Made by a program: the position numbers and the translations under genes
Notes under the pieces: model-generated
Told to the model about the DNA's origin: nothing
Seen by the model: the letters and a program-made list of their open reading frames with translations, nothing else
The model's database searches: none
Assembly (NCBI GenBank): GCA_964350315.1
Contig: CAYGJD010000013.1
Coordinates: forward strand, 1-44,416
Direction of reading: 5' to 3'
Length of the DNA stretch: 44,416 nt
From: JAJZEO01 sp964350315
GTDB taxonomy: Bacteria > Chlamydiota > Chlamydiia > Chlamydiales > 2-12-FULL-49-11
In this document: positions 18,140 through 26,524 of the stretch, piece by piece
Layout: every line of letters begins with the position of its first letter
Numbering within the stretch: position 1 is the stretch's first letter

Positions 18140-19408
18140 CTAAGCCAGTATTAGAAGAAGGGATTTCTTTTTACCCGCAGACAGAACTGTAAACTTATTT
18201 TTTAGAACATGTTTTTGTTCGAAAATAAAATTTACATCTTCGATTTTATTTCCATTGACATAAGCCCCACCATTTTGAATCAAACGTCTGGCTTCACCCT
18301 TAGAATTTAACAAACCACTTTTTACAGCAATATCGATAAAAGTAGCGCCAATCACATCTTTTTGAAGCAATTGCGCACTTGGCATGTCATCAACTACCTG
18401 ACTTAAATTTTCTTCGCTAAAATTCAGACTTCCTGGCGCTACTGCTTGAGTTGCCTGAAGCGCTTTTTTAAGTCCCTCTTCCCCATGAACCAATTTAGTC
18501 ACTTCTTCTGCAAAAAGTCTTTGAGCTGAATTCACCTCATACGAAGAGCTAGCCATAGAATTTTTCATTCCTGTGATTACATCTACATCTAGCAAAGTTA
18601 AAGCTTGCATAAAGCGGATAACATCATCATCGGGCGTTCGAAACAAGTATTGGTAAAATTCAAAAGGAGAAAGATGTTCTTCATCAATCCAAATTGCACC
18701 TTTTTCACTTTTCCCAAACTTCTTTCCATCAGATCTTGTCAAAAGTGGGTAAGTTAAGCCATAAACCGGTCCCTCCCCCATCCTTCGAACTACTTCACAT
18801 CCGGCAGTAATATTTCCGTACTGATCGCTTCCACCAATCTGTAAAACAACATTTTCTTCTTTTAAAAGATGAAAGAAATCATACCCTTGAAGAATTTGAT
18901 AACTAAATTCTGTGTAACTCATTCCTTCTTCAGAATTCAATCTAGAACGCACACTTTCTTTACCCATCATGCTTCCGACACGAAATTGCTTACCAACTCC
19001 CCTAAGAAATTCAATTACGTTCATTTTCTGATACCAATCAATGTTATTCACATATATTGGAGCTGTTTTAGGATCATCTGAAGGAAGAAATTTTTGGATA
19101 ATTTTCTTAATGTTTTTTACATTGATCAAAACTTGTTCAGGAGTCAAAAGAGGGCGTTCTTTATCTTTTCCTGAAGGATCACCAATCAGTCCAGTTGCTC
19201 CACCAAGTAAAATTACAGGGCGATGCCCAAACTTTGCAAAATGCATTAATTGGATGAGCCCAACTAAATTTCCAATGTGTAATGAATCAGCAGTTGGATC
19301 AATTCCATAATACAGTGATATAGGCTTCTTAAGAGCCGCGCGTAATTCTGGATGCGTTATTTGATCTATAAATTGACGCTTTTCTAGAAAGTCCAACACT
19401 GTTGTCAT
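18140..19408 (-). CDS. tyrS: tyrosyl-tRNA synthetase
   Basis: TyrRS charges tRNA-Tyr with tyrosine. The 422-residue class I enzyme shows the HIGH-type motif HIGN (residues 44-47), the tyrosine-binding region YTEFSYQILQGYDF and GGSDQYGN. The KMSKS-type motif is KFGKS (residues 230-234). A C-terminal S4-like RNA-binding domain follows (ARRLIQNGGAYVNGNKI, about 365-422). ATG at 19408 follows GGAGAGAAT. It is single here, with no T-box or other leader visible in the roughly 110-bp upstream gap. Confidence 0.97.
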   Translation of the reverse strand: MTTVLDFLEKRQFIDQITHPELRAALKKPISLYYGIDPTADSLHIGNLVGLIQLMHFAKFGHRPVILLGGATGLIGDPSGKDKERPLLTPEQVLINVKNIKKIIQKFLPSDDPKTAPIYVNNIDWYQKMNVIEFLRGVGKQFRVGSMMGKESVRSRLNSEEGMSYTEFSYQILQGYDFFHLLKEENVVLQIGGSDQYGNITAGCEVVRRMGEGPVYGLTYPLLTRSDGKKFGKSEKGAIWIDEEHLSPFEFYQYLFRTPDDDVIRFMQALTLLDVDVITGMKNSMASSSYEVNSAQRLFAEEVTKLVHGEEGLKKALQATQAVAPGSLNFSEENLSQVVDDMPSAQLLQKDVIGATFIDIAVKSGLLNSKGEARRLIQNGGAYVNGNKIEDVNFIFEQKHVLKNKFTVLSAGKKKSLLLILA

Positions 19409-19518
19409 ATTCTCTCCTGCTTAAGGAAGAGAATTTTGACACGAAAACAAGTTATTTACAAGAAGATTCAGGAGACAATCTAGCAAAAAAAATGCAAAAT
19501 CTAAAAAACAAACACTAA

Positions 19519-19800
19519 TTAAAGCTCTTTAAATTGTATATCTCTTTGTATATTCACAGCGAGTTTTGCCACTCTTCCACTCGTTTGAGCCGTGTTTTTG
19601 TTCTCATCAAAAAGCGAAATCGCTTTTGTTCTAAGCACAACTCTATGGGGAGCATGTCTTGCAATCCATCGATGAATTTCTATCGATTTTCTTTCTAAAG
19701 CTTGAGGCGTTATTCTTCTCTCAATAGTATCAAGACGCCTTCTTAGCTTCTCTCTTGCTTTTCTTGTCTTCTCACTCTCATCAACGAGACTTTTCTTCAC
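19519..19800 (-). CDS. small basic hypothetical protein
   Basis: The 93-residue product starts at GTG (19800) behind a strong GGAGG with 6-nt spacing, which argues that it is real. It is rich in Lys and Arg, particularly in residues 1-50 (KTRKAREKLRRRLDTIERR), with no cysteines and no membrane segment. The helix-forming basic N-terminal half could bind nucleic acid or pack as a short coiled coil; neither is shown. It is divergent from rpiA, with about 130 bp between them, and lies about 110 bp upstream of tyrS on the same strand. I do not recognise a family. Confidence 0.65.
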   Translation of the reverse strand: MKKSLVDESEKTRKAREKLRRRLDTIERRITPQALERKSIEIHRWIARHAPHRVVLRTKAISLFDENKNTAQTSGRVAKLAVNIQRDIQFKEL

Positions 19801-19944
19801 TCAAAACCTCCGGGGGGCGCAATAAACTATTTTTTAGCAGTTTAATCATCTTACCTTTTATCGTAAAGGAAAGAGTCACTAGATCACGACTACTTGTTAA
19901 CAATGGAAAAAATCCTCATTATAAGGAAAAAGATGAGGAGTTCA

Positions 19945-20652
19945 ATGGAAAATTTATCTCCAGAGAAAAAACAGGCAATTGAAGCTGCTGCAAAACAAGC
20001 CGTTATGCTTATAGAACACGGCATGACAGTAGGCCTTGGGACAGGTCGAGCTGCAAAAATTTTTATTCAAGAATTAATCAATCGAGTGAAAAACGACAAC
20101 CTAAAAATTAAATGTATCGCCACTTCTCTAAAATCAAAAGCCATGATTGAAGGAAAACTAGAACTCATCGATGAATCCTTAATTGATTGCGTAGACATCA
20201 CATTTGATGGCGCAGATCGTGCTAATCCTGAGACACTTCACTTAATTAAAGGTGGCGGCGGAGCTCTCCTAAGAGAAAAATTAGTTGCACAAAGATCTAA
20301 TAGAAACATTATGCTACTTGATGAGACTAAGCTTGTTACACCTCTTGGAGACTTTGTTTTACCGGTTGAAATTGTTGAGTTTGGTTATAAAAGCACTATT
20401 TGCCGTATTGAAGAGATTGGATTTAACGGCACTTTAAGAAAAAAACCCAACTCTAATGAAATCGCTACTTCAGATAATGGAAACTATATTTTTGACATTA
20501 ATCTTGAAACCCCCATTGTAGAGCCTAGTGCCACACATAAGCATCTCAAACAGGTCACCGGCGTGATTGAGACTGGGCTTTTTATTGATACAGCAACAGC
20601 TTTATATGTGGGATGTTTAGATGGATCGGTCAAAATATTGGAGAGGCCATGA
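19945..20652 (+). CDS. rpiA: ribose-5-phosphate isomerase A
   Basis: RpiA interconverts ribose 5-phosphate and ribulose 5-phosphate in the non-oxidative pentose phosphate pathway. Family motifs are GLGTGRAAKIFI (the GxGTGS-type phosphate-binding loop), DITFDGADRANPE (Asp pair), LIKGGGGALLREKLVA (catalytic Glu and Lys) and ETGLF near the C-terminus. I favour ATG 19945 (235 residues), preceded by GAGGAG. ATG 19933, preceded by AAGGA, is also possible; the far-upstream in-frame ATG at 19894 would add a tail unlike the family. The stop overlaps the next start (ATGA). Confidence 0.95.
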   Translation: MENLSPEKKQAIEAAAKQAVMLIEHGMTVGLGTGRAAKIFIQELINRVKNDNLKIKCIATSLKSKAMIEGKLELIDESLIDCVDITFDGADRANPETLHLIKGGGGALLREKLVAQRSNRNIMLLDETKLVTPLGDFVLPVEIVEFGYKSTICRIEEIGFNGTLRKKPNSNEIATSDNGNYIFDINLETPIVEPSATHKHLKQVTGVIETGLFIDTATALYVGCLDGSVKILERP

Positions 20653-21062
20653 CAGAACGACTTCTTCCTGTGACGTTTAGCAAAATTATGCAAGCTAGTC
20701 ACTATACAGTTTTTGTCCTACAAAGCGATGGAAAGCAATTTCCTATTTTTGCAGCTCCGACAGTTGGAGAAGAAGTACAATCAATTCTTGCAGAACAGAG
20801 CGCACAAAGACCTAAAACTCACGACCTCATTGACTCAATCTTTAAAGGGCTTGGCATCAACCCGTTACAACTAGTCCTCTCAGATGTCGCAGATGATATC
20901 TATTACTGCAAACTCTTCATTGAACAAACCAAAGAAGAAGGACAATCAATCCTTGAAATAGACACTAGGCCATCAGATGGACTAATGATTGCTCTTAAGA
21001 ACAACCTTCCTATTTTCACAAGCAAAGCCCTTCTAGATAAAGTACCTGAATTTAGAGGTTAA
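20649..21062 (+). CDS. bifunctional nuclease (BFN, DUF151) domain protein
   Basis: The 137-residue product matches the BFN/DUF151 family: FPIFAAPTVGEEVQSIL near residue 33, THDLIDSIFKGLG, and the diagnostic RPSDGLMIALKNNLPIF. Plant members have nuclease activity; bacterial roles are poorly defined. Its ATG at 20649 overlaps the rpiA TGA (ATGA), so translation is likely coupled. The in-frame ATG at 20613 lies inside rpiA and is less likely. Its stop overlaps by a few bases the stop of the convergent gene on the other strand. Confidence 0.85.
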   Translation: MTERLLPVTFSKIMQASHYTVFVLQSDGKQFPIFAAPTVGEEVQSILAEQSAQRPKTHDLIDSIFKGLGINPLQLVLSDVADDIYYCKLFIEQTKEEGQSILEIDTRPSDGLMIALKNNLPIFTSKALLDKVPEFRG

Positions 21063-22126
21063 TCTAGCAACTGATAGAGCTGGTCTTTTGAAACCTTCAA
21101 TGACCACATTTCCTTGTCATCACGACCGTAAAACACCAATACATTTTGGCCGTCATCAACGAGTGCTGTCGGAAAAATAAATTTTCTTAAACCTGAGTAA
21201 AAAAAGTCTGCACACAAAGGGCTCTTAGTTACCCCAATAATCTCAAAAGGTGGTTCTGCAGAAAATGCATATGCCCCCATAATATAGGCATTCAGATGGG
21301 AATGGCCCAAACATTTAGCCGGATATGGTGAGTGAAAAAACGTTATATATCTATCTTTGTCTTTAAGACAAGGCGTGCCACCCCTTGCAATTCCAAAATC
21401 CCAAATTTTCTGCGATTGATTTTCTGCTATCAAAGAACATTGACCTGTCTCAACATCTAACTTCAAAACGACATGAGGGTCAATTAAATATATAAGGTAC
21501 AAATTATCTTCAAAAACAAAGGGAGACCAATTTTTTTCGATGTTTTTGAATTTTTGCCCTTTTTCTGTAAAATTCAACCTATCGTCAAAAACAAGGCGTT
21601 TGGGCTCTCCAAAGCCTTTCACAGAGACATCACACATATAAACTTGTCTGACATGTTTTTTTTCCTCATGACAATAGAATCGATCATTATAGAAAGCATA
21701 AATCTTATCCTCAAATCGGATCAATCTTGGATCATTAGGACTTTGTTTCTTTACGGCTACATTTGGAGCACTGTTTTTTAAATAAATTGGTTGCCCTATA
21801 ACATTCAAGCCTGAATCAAGACAACAAAGCCCTAATTTCTTATTCCTATTGAAGGTCACCTGTTTGACTAAGAAATCAACTAAAGAAGTGCATTCGGCAC
21901 GATATACAAGCAAATAACCATGATCAGTCTTTTCTACTCCAGGATTTGTTGCAATAACAAAACTACCAGGAATGTTAATTTTTTTTGGATTCCCCTCTAA
22001 ATGGATGAAGGCCTTTTTTAAATCTTGAGGAAGAATTCGCGTTTGCTTAACAAACATTGAATAAATGAGGTACGCAGAAAACAAGAAAATAATAAACAAC
22101 AAAAACCGTTTTTTAGACACAAACAA
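21059..22126 (-). CDS. membrane-anchored beta-propeller protein, GH130/GH43-like
   Basis: The 355-residue product has an uncleaved-looking hydrophobic N-terminus (residues 7-25), so it is probably exported and anchored. The rest has repeated blades typical of five-bladed glycosidase/phosphorylase propellers: NDPRLIRFEDKIYAFYND, NWSPFVFEDNLYLIYLIDP, ARGGTPCLKDKDRYITFFH and KFIFPTALVDDGQNVLVFYG. The RGG(S/T)P-type and FPTxLV segments resemble GH130 mannoside phosphorylases. Activity is not established: without alignment I cannot confirm the catalytic Asp/Glu residues. No ATG precedes the anchor; TTG at 22126 or GTG at 22120 is the likely start. It follows ptsH by 7 bp, probably in one transcript. 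Confidence 0.65.
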   Translation of the reverse strand: MFVSKKRFLLFIIFLFSAYLIYSMFVKQTRILPQDLKKAFIHLEGNPKKINIPGSFVIATNPGVEKTDHGYLLVYRAECTSLVDFLVKQVTFNRNKKLGLCCLDSGLNVIGQPIYLKNSAPNVAVKKQSPNDPRLIRFEDKIYAFYNDRFYCHEEKKHVRQVYMCDVSVKGFGEPKRLVFDDRLNFTEKGQKFKNIEKNWSPFVFEDNLYLIYLIDPHVVLKLDVETGQCSLIAENQSQKIWDFGIARGGTPCLKDKDRYITFFHSPYPAKCLGHSHLNAYIMGAYAFSAEPPFEIIGVTKSPLCADFFYSGLRKFIFPTALVDDGQNVLVFYGRDDKEMWSLKVSKDQLYQLLD

Positions 22127-22133
22127 TCTTCAG

Positions 22134-22418
22134 TTAATATTCCATATAGAATTTTTTCTTAGACAACTCAATCAAAGCATCAATACATTCACCAGCATCG
22201 TCACCCTCTGCTTCAATTGTAATTTTTGCCCCACGAATAGCTGCTAACATTAATATCCCAAGCAATGATTTGGCATTCACAGACAGATCTTGATAATGAA
22301 GTGTTACGTGCGACTTAAAATTTGTCACACACTTCACAAGTTCTGTTGCAGGCCTTGTATGTAGGCCTTTGTCATTTAAAACAACGAACACATCTTTTGC
22401 TTTCTGTTTATTAATCAT
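22134..22418 (-). CDS. ptsH: phosphocarrier protein HPr
   Basis: HPr is the small phosphoryl carrier of the phosphotransferase system. The 94-residue product has the active-site His in GLHTRPATELV (about residue 19) and the regulatory Ser region SVNAKSLLGILMLA (Ser about 51), which is the site for HPr kinase. Both motifs look intact, so phosphorelay and Ser phosphorylation are possible. ptsI and hprK are not in the window; in Chlamydia ptsI is next to ptsH (CT336/CT337, from memory), so the neighbourhood differs. It lies between pepF and the propeller gene. Confidence 0.93.
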   Translation of the reverse strand: MINKQKAKDVFVVLNDKGLHTRPATELVKCVTNFKSHVTLHYQDLSVNAKSLLGILMLAAIRGAKITIEAEGDDAGECIDALIELSKKKFYMEY

Positions 22419-22473
22419 TTATACTTCTTTAATACTTTTCTGGTCACACTAAGTTTTACCTTACCAAAGCATT

Positions 22474-24270
22474 TTAAACAATTTCTTTTTCAAATTTCTT
22501 CACTAAGCCAGAAAAACGTGAAATCAGACTGTTTACAGCCTCTGGTTTCATCATATCTACACCTGCGTTTTGCAAAGTTTTGATTGGATAGCTTGAGCCA
22601 CCAGAAGAGAGAAATTCAAGGTATGCTTTATTCCCATTTTTTTTCACATTATCTACTAAAGCAGACGCAGCAGAAATTCCTGTTGCATATTGATAAACAT
22701 AAAAATTGTAGTAAAAATGCGGAACACGCATAAATTCGACACTAAGCTCATCATCAAGCTCTAAATCTGGACCAAAATAATCCCTATTTAGATCTAAATA
22801 GATCTTCTTTAACACATCTTTGGTCAAAGGTTGATCTTGTTCTGCCAACTCATGAATTCTTAATTCGAACTCCGCGAACATCGCTTGTCTAAAGAATGTA
22901 CCTCGTATTGAATCTATCTCATTATTAAGGAGAAAGAGCTTCTCTTCTTTTGTTTTGGCATTCTCCATCAAATATTCTGAAGTTAGCTGCTCATTAAAAG
23001 TTGATGCCACTTCTGCTACAAAAATAGGATAACTTGCTTCATGATAAGCCTGAGTTCGATTTGATAAAAGCGTATTCATGCTATGCCCTGCCTCATGAGC
23101 CAAAGTCATTAGGTCATTCAACATCCCATGAAAATTGAGCAAAATATACGGCATGCTGTCATAACATCCACTTGAATAAGCACCAGATCTTTTACCCTTA
23201 TTTTCATAGATATCAACCCATCGGTCTTCAGTAATTCCTTTTTTAAGAATCTCTTGATACTCTTTTCCTAATAGAGAAACAGAATCAACTGTAATTTTAC
23301 ATGCTTCTTTATACGAAAATTTCATATCGATGTCTTTTACAAGAGGAACAGACAAATCCCAAAAATGCAACTTATCTACTCCTAAGATTTTTTTTCTCAA
23401 ACTCACATATTTATGAAGATCTTTGAGCCCTTTTCTTGTCGAGGAAATCAAATTTTTATACACTTCTACTGGAATTTGATGTGGCTTTAATGCTGCTTCA
23501 AGACAAGATTTATATCCGCGTACTTTCTGTGTAAGAATATGTTTTTGCACTTGACCTGCGAGCAATGTAGAAAAAGTGTTTTCAAATTTCGAAAAAGTTC
23601 CATGAATTTGTTTAAACGTATTTTCACGCAATTGACGATCATAACTCTTCATCATCAATCCATAAGTCCCAAGCGTTAGTGGGTGCTCTTTACCCTCACT
23701 ATCTTTTACTGGCGGAAACGTCATATCGGCATTACTAAGCGCTGAAAAAGCACCTCGTGGGGTGTCTAAAGCCCTCTGAGCTAGAGATAGGATTTCCTCG
23801 TGCTTTTCTTCAAGAACATGTTCTTTTCTATCACAGAGAGTCTGTAAGTAAAATTTATACTCTTTAAGCTCTGGGTGGGCAATTAATTTTTTTAATTCAC
23901 TCTCATCCATTTTCAAAACTTCAGGTTCAATCCATGAAGATCCGTTGCTAAACATATGAAAGAGGGCAAGACTTTTTTCAAACGAAGATTTATTCAGATC
24001 ATCTGACACATCTTCGTCATTTCGAAGGTGGGCAAAAACATAGACTTTTTCGATCGAACGACTAAAAGAGAAATAATTATCAAGTAATTTTTTTAAAGCT
24101 TTCGGGTCGCCGTGCGTCAGCTTTCCTTTGAAGGAGTTCAGGTTCTCCCACCCTTCTTTGGCATTCCCTAGCAAGCTATCCAGCTCTTTTTCCCATTCTT
24201 TCTTAGTTGAAAAAAAGCTTTCCAAGTTCCAGCTATCTTCTTTCTTAGTTTCTGACCTTAACTTACCCAT
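22474..24270 (-). CDS. pepF: oligoendopeptidase F (M3B metallopeptidase)
   Basis: PepF degrades oligopeptides in the cytoplasm. The 598-residue length fits M3B. The zinc-binding HEXXH is LAHEAGHSMN (about residues 391-395), preceded by GAYSSG and followed by FVAEVASTFNEQL with the third ligand Glu. The C-terminal YQYATGISAASALVDNV segment is conserved in PepF. I chose ATG 24270, behind AAGGAG with 5-nt spacing; the GTG two codons upstream would have no spacing. It is divergent from groES-groEL, the same neighbourhood as CT112-CT110 in C. trachomatis (from memory). Confidence 0.95.
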   Translation of the reverse strand: MGKLRSETKKEDSWNLESFFSTKKEWEKELDSLLGNAKEGWENLNSFKGKLTHGDPKALKKLLDNYFSFSRSIEKVYVFAHLRNDEDVSDDLNKSSFEKSLALFHMFSNGSSWIEPEVLKMDESELKKLIAHPELKEYKFYLQTLCDRKEHVLEEKHEEILSLAQRALDTPRGAFSALSNADMTFPPVKDSEGKEHPLTLGTYGLMMKSYDRQLRENTFKQIHGTFSKFENTFSTLLAGQVQKHILTQKVRGYKSCLEAALKPHQIPVEVYKNLISSTRKGLKDLHKYVSLRKKILGVDKLHFWDLSVPLVKDIDMKFSYKEACKITVDSVSLLGKEYQEILKKGITEDRWVDIYENKGKRSGAYSSGCYDSMPYILLNFHGMLNDLMTLAHEAGHSMNTLLSNRTQAYHEASYPIFVAEVASTFNEQLTSEYLMENAKTKEEKLFLLNNEIDSIRGTFFRQAMFAEFELRIHELAEQDQPLTKDVLKKIYLDLNRDYFGPDLELDDELSVEFMRVPHFYYNFYVYQYATGISAASALVDNVKKNGNKAYLEFLSSGGSSYPIKTLQNAGVDMMKPEAVNSLISRFSGLVKKFEKEIV

Positions 24271-24334
24271 GTTCACTCCTTTTCAAAAAAAATAGATTCT
24301 TGTCAAAATTCAATAAAAATACAAGACGAAAAAA

Positions 24335-24361
24335 TTAGCACCCTCATTATTTATTTGCTAA
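24335..24361 (+). promoter_or_regulatory. degenerate CIRCE (HrcA operator) upstream of groES
   Basis: TTAGCACCC - 9 bp - ATTTGCTAA fits the 9-9-9 layout of the CIRCE element (TTAGCACTC-N9-GAGTGCTAA). The outer TTAGCA/TGCTAA bases are intact and the inner bases of each arm have diverged. HrcA is known to repress groE and dnaK operons through CIRCE in chlamydiae. The element lies about 80 bp before the groES start. Confidence 0.85.
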
Positions 24362-24366
24362 CTCTC

Positions 24367-24395
24367 TTGCAAAAAAAGCTCAATTTAGGTAGGAT
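24367..24395 (+). promoter_or_regulatory. possible promoter of groES-groEL
   Basis: TTGCAA (24367-24372), a 17-bp spacer and TAGGAT (24390-24395) form a 4/6 plus 4/6 match to the sigma-70 consensus just downstream of the CIRCE. An alternative -35-like TTGTCA lies at 24300. The choice is uncertain. Confidence 0.35.
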
Positions 24396-24439
24396 CTAAC
24401 CTATAGTAAATATGCAAATTAACCAAGGAGCAAACATTT

Positions 24440-24745
24440 ATGACAACTAAAATGAAAGCAAAGCTCGTACCTTTAGCCGACCGTGTTCTTGTTCAAAGAG
24501 CAAAAATCGAAGAAACGATTTCAGGCGGCATTATTCTTCCTGACTCAGTCAAACAAAAACAAGAGATTGGTACTGTTATCGCTGTAGGACCAGGAAAAAC
24601 AAATAAAGAAGGCAAGCTCATCGAAATCGCTGTGAAAACTGGTGACCAAATCATGTGGGACAAATACGGTGGTCAAGAAGTAACTATTAACGAAGAAGAG
24701 TTTATTATCGTAAAAGCAGATGACATTATTGCAATTGTTAAATAA
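24440..24745 (+). CDS. groES: co-chaperonin GroES
   Basis: GroES is the heptameric lid of the GroEL folding chamber. The 101-residue protein has PLADRVLVQRAKIEETISGGIILPD, where the mobile loop meets GroEL, and the C-terminal EEFIIVKADDIIAIVK. The ATG follows AAGGAG with 9-nt spacing. groEL starts 30 bp downstream and the pair is governed by the upstream CIRCE, so heat-shock control by HrcA is likely. The sequence looks fully functional. Confidence 0.97.
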   Translation: MTTKMKAKLVPLADRVLVQRAKIEETISGGIILPDSVKQKQEIGTVIAVGPGKTNKEGKLIEIAVKTGDQIMWDKYGGQEVTINEEEFIIVKADDIIAIVK

Positions 24746-24775
24746 ATTAATTAAAATCTAGGGAGAATAAAACCT

Positions 24776-26428
24776 ATGGCAGCTAAAGACATTAAATTTA
24801 AAGACGAAGCAAGGCAAAAAATTAAAAAAGGCGTTGCAATTCTTTCTAATGCAGTCAAAGTAACACTGGGTCCAAAAGGGCGTAATGTTGTCATCGATAA
24901 AGCATTTGGCGCACCACACATTACTAAAGATGGAGTGACTGTAGCAAAAGAAATCGAACTCGAAGACAAATACGAAAACATCGGCGCGCAAATCGTAAAA
25001 GAAGTAGCGAGCAAAACAGCTGACTGTGCTGGAGATGGAACGACAACAGCAACTGTTCTTGCAGAAGCAATTTTTTCAGAAGGTCTGAAATCCCTTGCAG
25101 CTGGTGCAAACCCAATCCTACTAAAACGTGGAATTGATAAAGCTGTTACAGAAATCGTAAAAAAACTGAAGAGCAAAAGCAAAAACGTAAGCAGCAGCAA
25201 AGAAATTGAGCAAGTAGCTTCGATCTCAGCAAATAACGACTCAGAAATCGGCAAACTTATCGCACAAGCGATGGAAAAAGTCGGTAAAGATGGCGTTGTT
25301 ACTGTTGAAGAAGGTAAAACACTTGAAACAGAGCTTGAAGTTGTAGAAGGAATGAACTTTGATCGTGGATACATGAACCCTTACTTCATTACTGAAGCAG
25401 ACAAGCAAGAAGCAATTCTAGAAGATGCTCTTATCCTAATTTTTGACAAGAAGATCAGCTCAATGAAAGATCTTCTTCCAATTCTTAAGACTGTTGTAGA
25501 AGCTGGAAAAGCTCTCTTTATTATCTCAGAAGATATCGAAGGAGAGGCATTAGCAACTCTTGTTGTAAACCGCCTAAGAGCTGGTCTAAAAGTTTGTGCT
25601 GTTAAAGCTCCTGGCTTTGGAGATCGTAGAAAAGAAATGCTTCAAGATCTTGCAGCTTTAACTGGCGCTGAAGTTATTTCAGAAGAAGTCGGCCATAAAC
25701 TTGAAAATGCAACGATTGGACAACTTGGAACAGCCAAAAAGATTGTTGTTCGAAAAGATGACACTACAATTATCAATGGTGGTGGTCAGCAAAAAACTAT
25801 CCAAGGCAGAAAAGATCAGATCAAACGACAGATCGAAGCTTCAACATCTGACTACGATAGAGAGAAACTACAAGAGCGTCTAGCTAAGCTTTCAGGTGGC
25901 GTTGCCGTAATCAATGTTGGTGCTGCAACTGAAGTCGAAATGAAAGAGAAGAAAGACCGTGTAGACGATGCTTTGCATGCAACTAAAGCTGCTGTTGAAG
26001 AAGGAATTCTTCCAGGTGGTGGTGCTGCTCTTGTTCACACTATCAAAGATCTTAGAAATTTTATTGAGACACTTTTTGGTGATGAAAAAGCTGGAGCTCG
26101 TATCATTGAAAAAGCGATCGAGTCACCACTTAGACAAATCGCTCTTAATGCTGGTGAAGAAGGTTCTATTATCTTCCATAAAGTATTAGATGGTAACGAC
26201 AATTTCGGTTGGGACGCACTTAACGATAAATTCGTTGATATGGTCGAAACTGGAATCATCGATCCAACTAAAGTAGTACGTTCTGCATTACAAAACGCAG
26301 CATCTATTGCAGGTCTTTTACTTACAACAGAAGCTGTAGTAACAGACATGCCGCAAAAAGACTCTGCTGACTCAGCAGGCGCTGCTGCCGGAATGGGTGG
26401 TGGAATGGGCGGAATGGGTGGATACTAA
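24776..26428 (+). CDS. groEL: chaperonin GroEL
   Basis: GroEL is the ATP-driven double-ring chaperonin. The 550-residue protein carries LGPKGRNVVIDKAFGAPHITKDGVTVAKEI and the nucleotide-binding GDGTTTATVLAEAIFSEG (split here). The apical domain has EGMNFDRGYMNPYF, then DRVDDALHATKAAVEEGILPGGGAA. It ends in a Gly/Met-rich tail (GMGGGMGGMGGY) that lines the cavity. AGGGAG precedes the ATG. Chlamydiae carry additional diverged GroEL paralogues; this one, with groES, an operator and an intact tail, is the housekeeping copy. A strong terminator follows. Confidence 0.98.
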   Translation: MAAKDIKFKDEARQKIKKGVAILSNAVKVTLGPKGRNVVIDKAFGAPHITKDGVTVAKEIELEDKYENIGAQIVKEVASKTADCAGDGTTTATVLAEAIFSEGLKSLAAGANPILLKRGIDKAVTEIVKKLKSKSKNVSSSKEIEQVASISANNDSEIGKLIAQAMEKVGKDGVVTVEEGKTLETELEVVEGMNFDRGYMNPYFITEADKQEAILEDALILIFDKKISSMKDLLPILKTVVEAGKALFIISEDIEGEALATLVVNRLRAGLKVCAVKAPGFGDRRKEMLQDLAALTGAEVISEEVGHKLENATIGQLGTAKKIVVRKDDTTIINGGGQQKTIQGRKDQIKRQIEASTSDYDREKLQERLAKLSGGVAVINVGAATEVEMKEKKDRVDDALHATKAAVEEGILPGGGAALVHTIKDLRNFIETLFGDEKAGARIIEKAIESPLRQIALNAGEEGSIIFHKVLDGNDNFGWDALNDKFVDMVETGIIDPTKVVRSALQNAASIAGLLLTTEAVVTDMPQKDSADSAGAAAGMGGGMGGMGGY

Positions 26429-26455
26429 TTAATTAGAGCCACTTATCCAACAAAT

Positions 26456-26488
26456 AAAGACCTTCCTCAATTAGAGGAGGGTCTTTTT
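26456..26488 (+). terminator. intrinsic terminator after groEL
   Basis: A 13-pair stem (AAAGACCTTCCTC with GAGGAGGGTCTTT, one G-U) has a 5-nt loop and ends in a T run. It lies 27 bp after the groEL stop and closes the groESL operon. Confidence 0.92.
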
Positions 26489-26524
26489 ATTGACAGGTAT
26501 CTTTCAATATGTAGTGTTATAAAT

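Noticed and set aside
24751..25374. A 207-codon minus-strand reading frame antisense to groEL
   Set aside because: Ser/Leu/Thr-rich with no motif and fully inside groEL; a codon-bias artefact.
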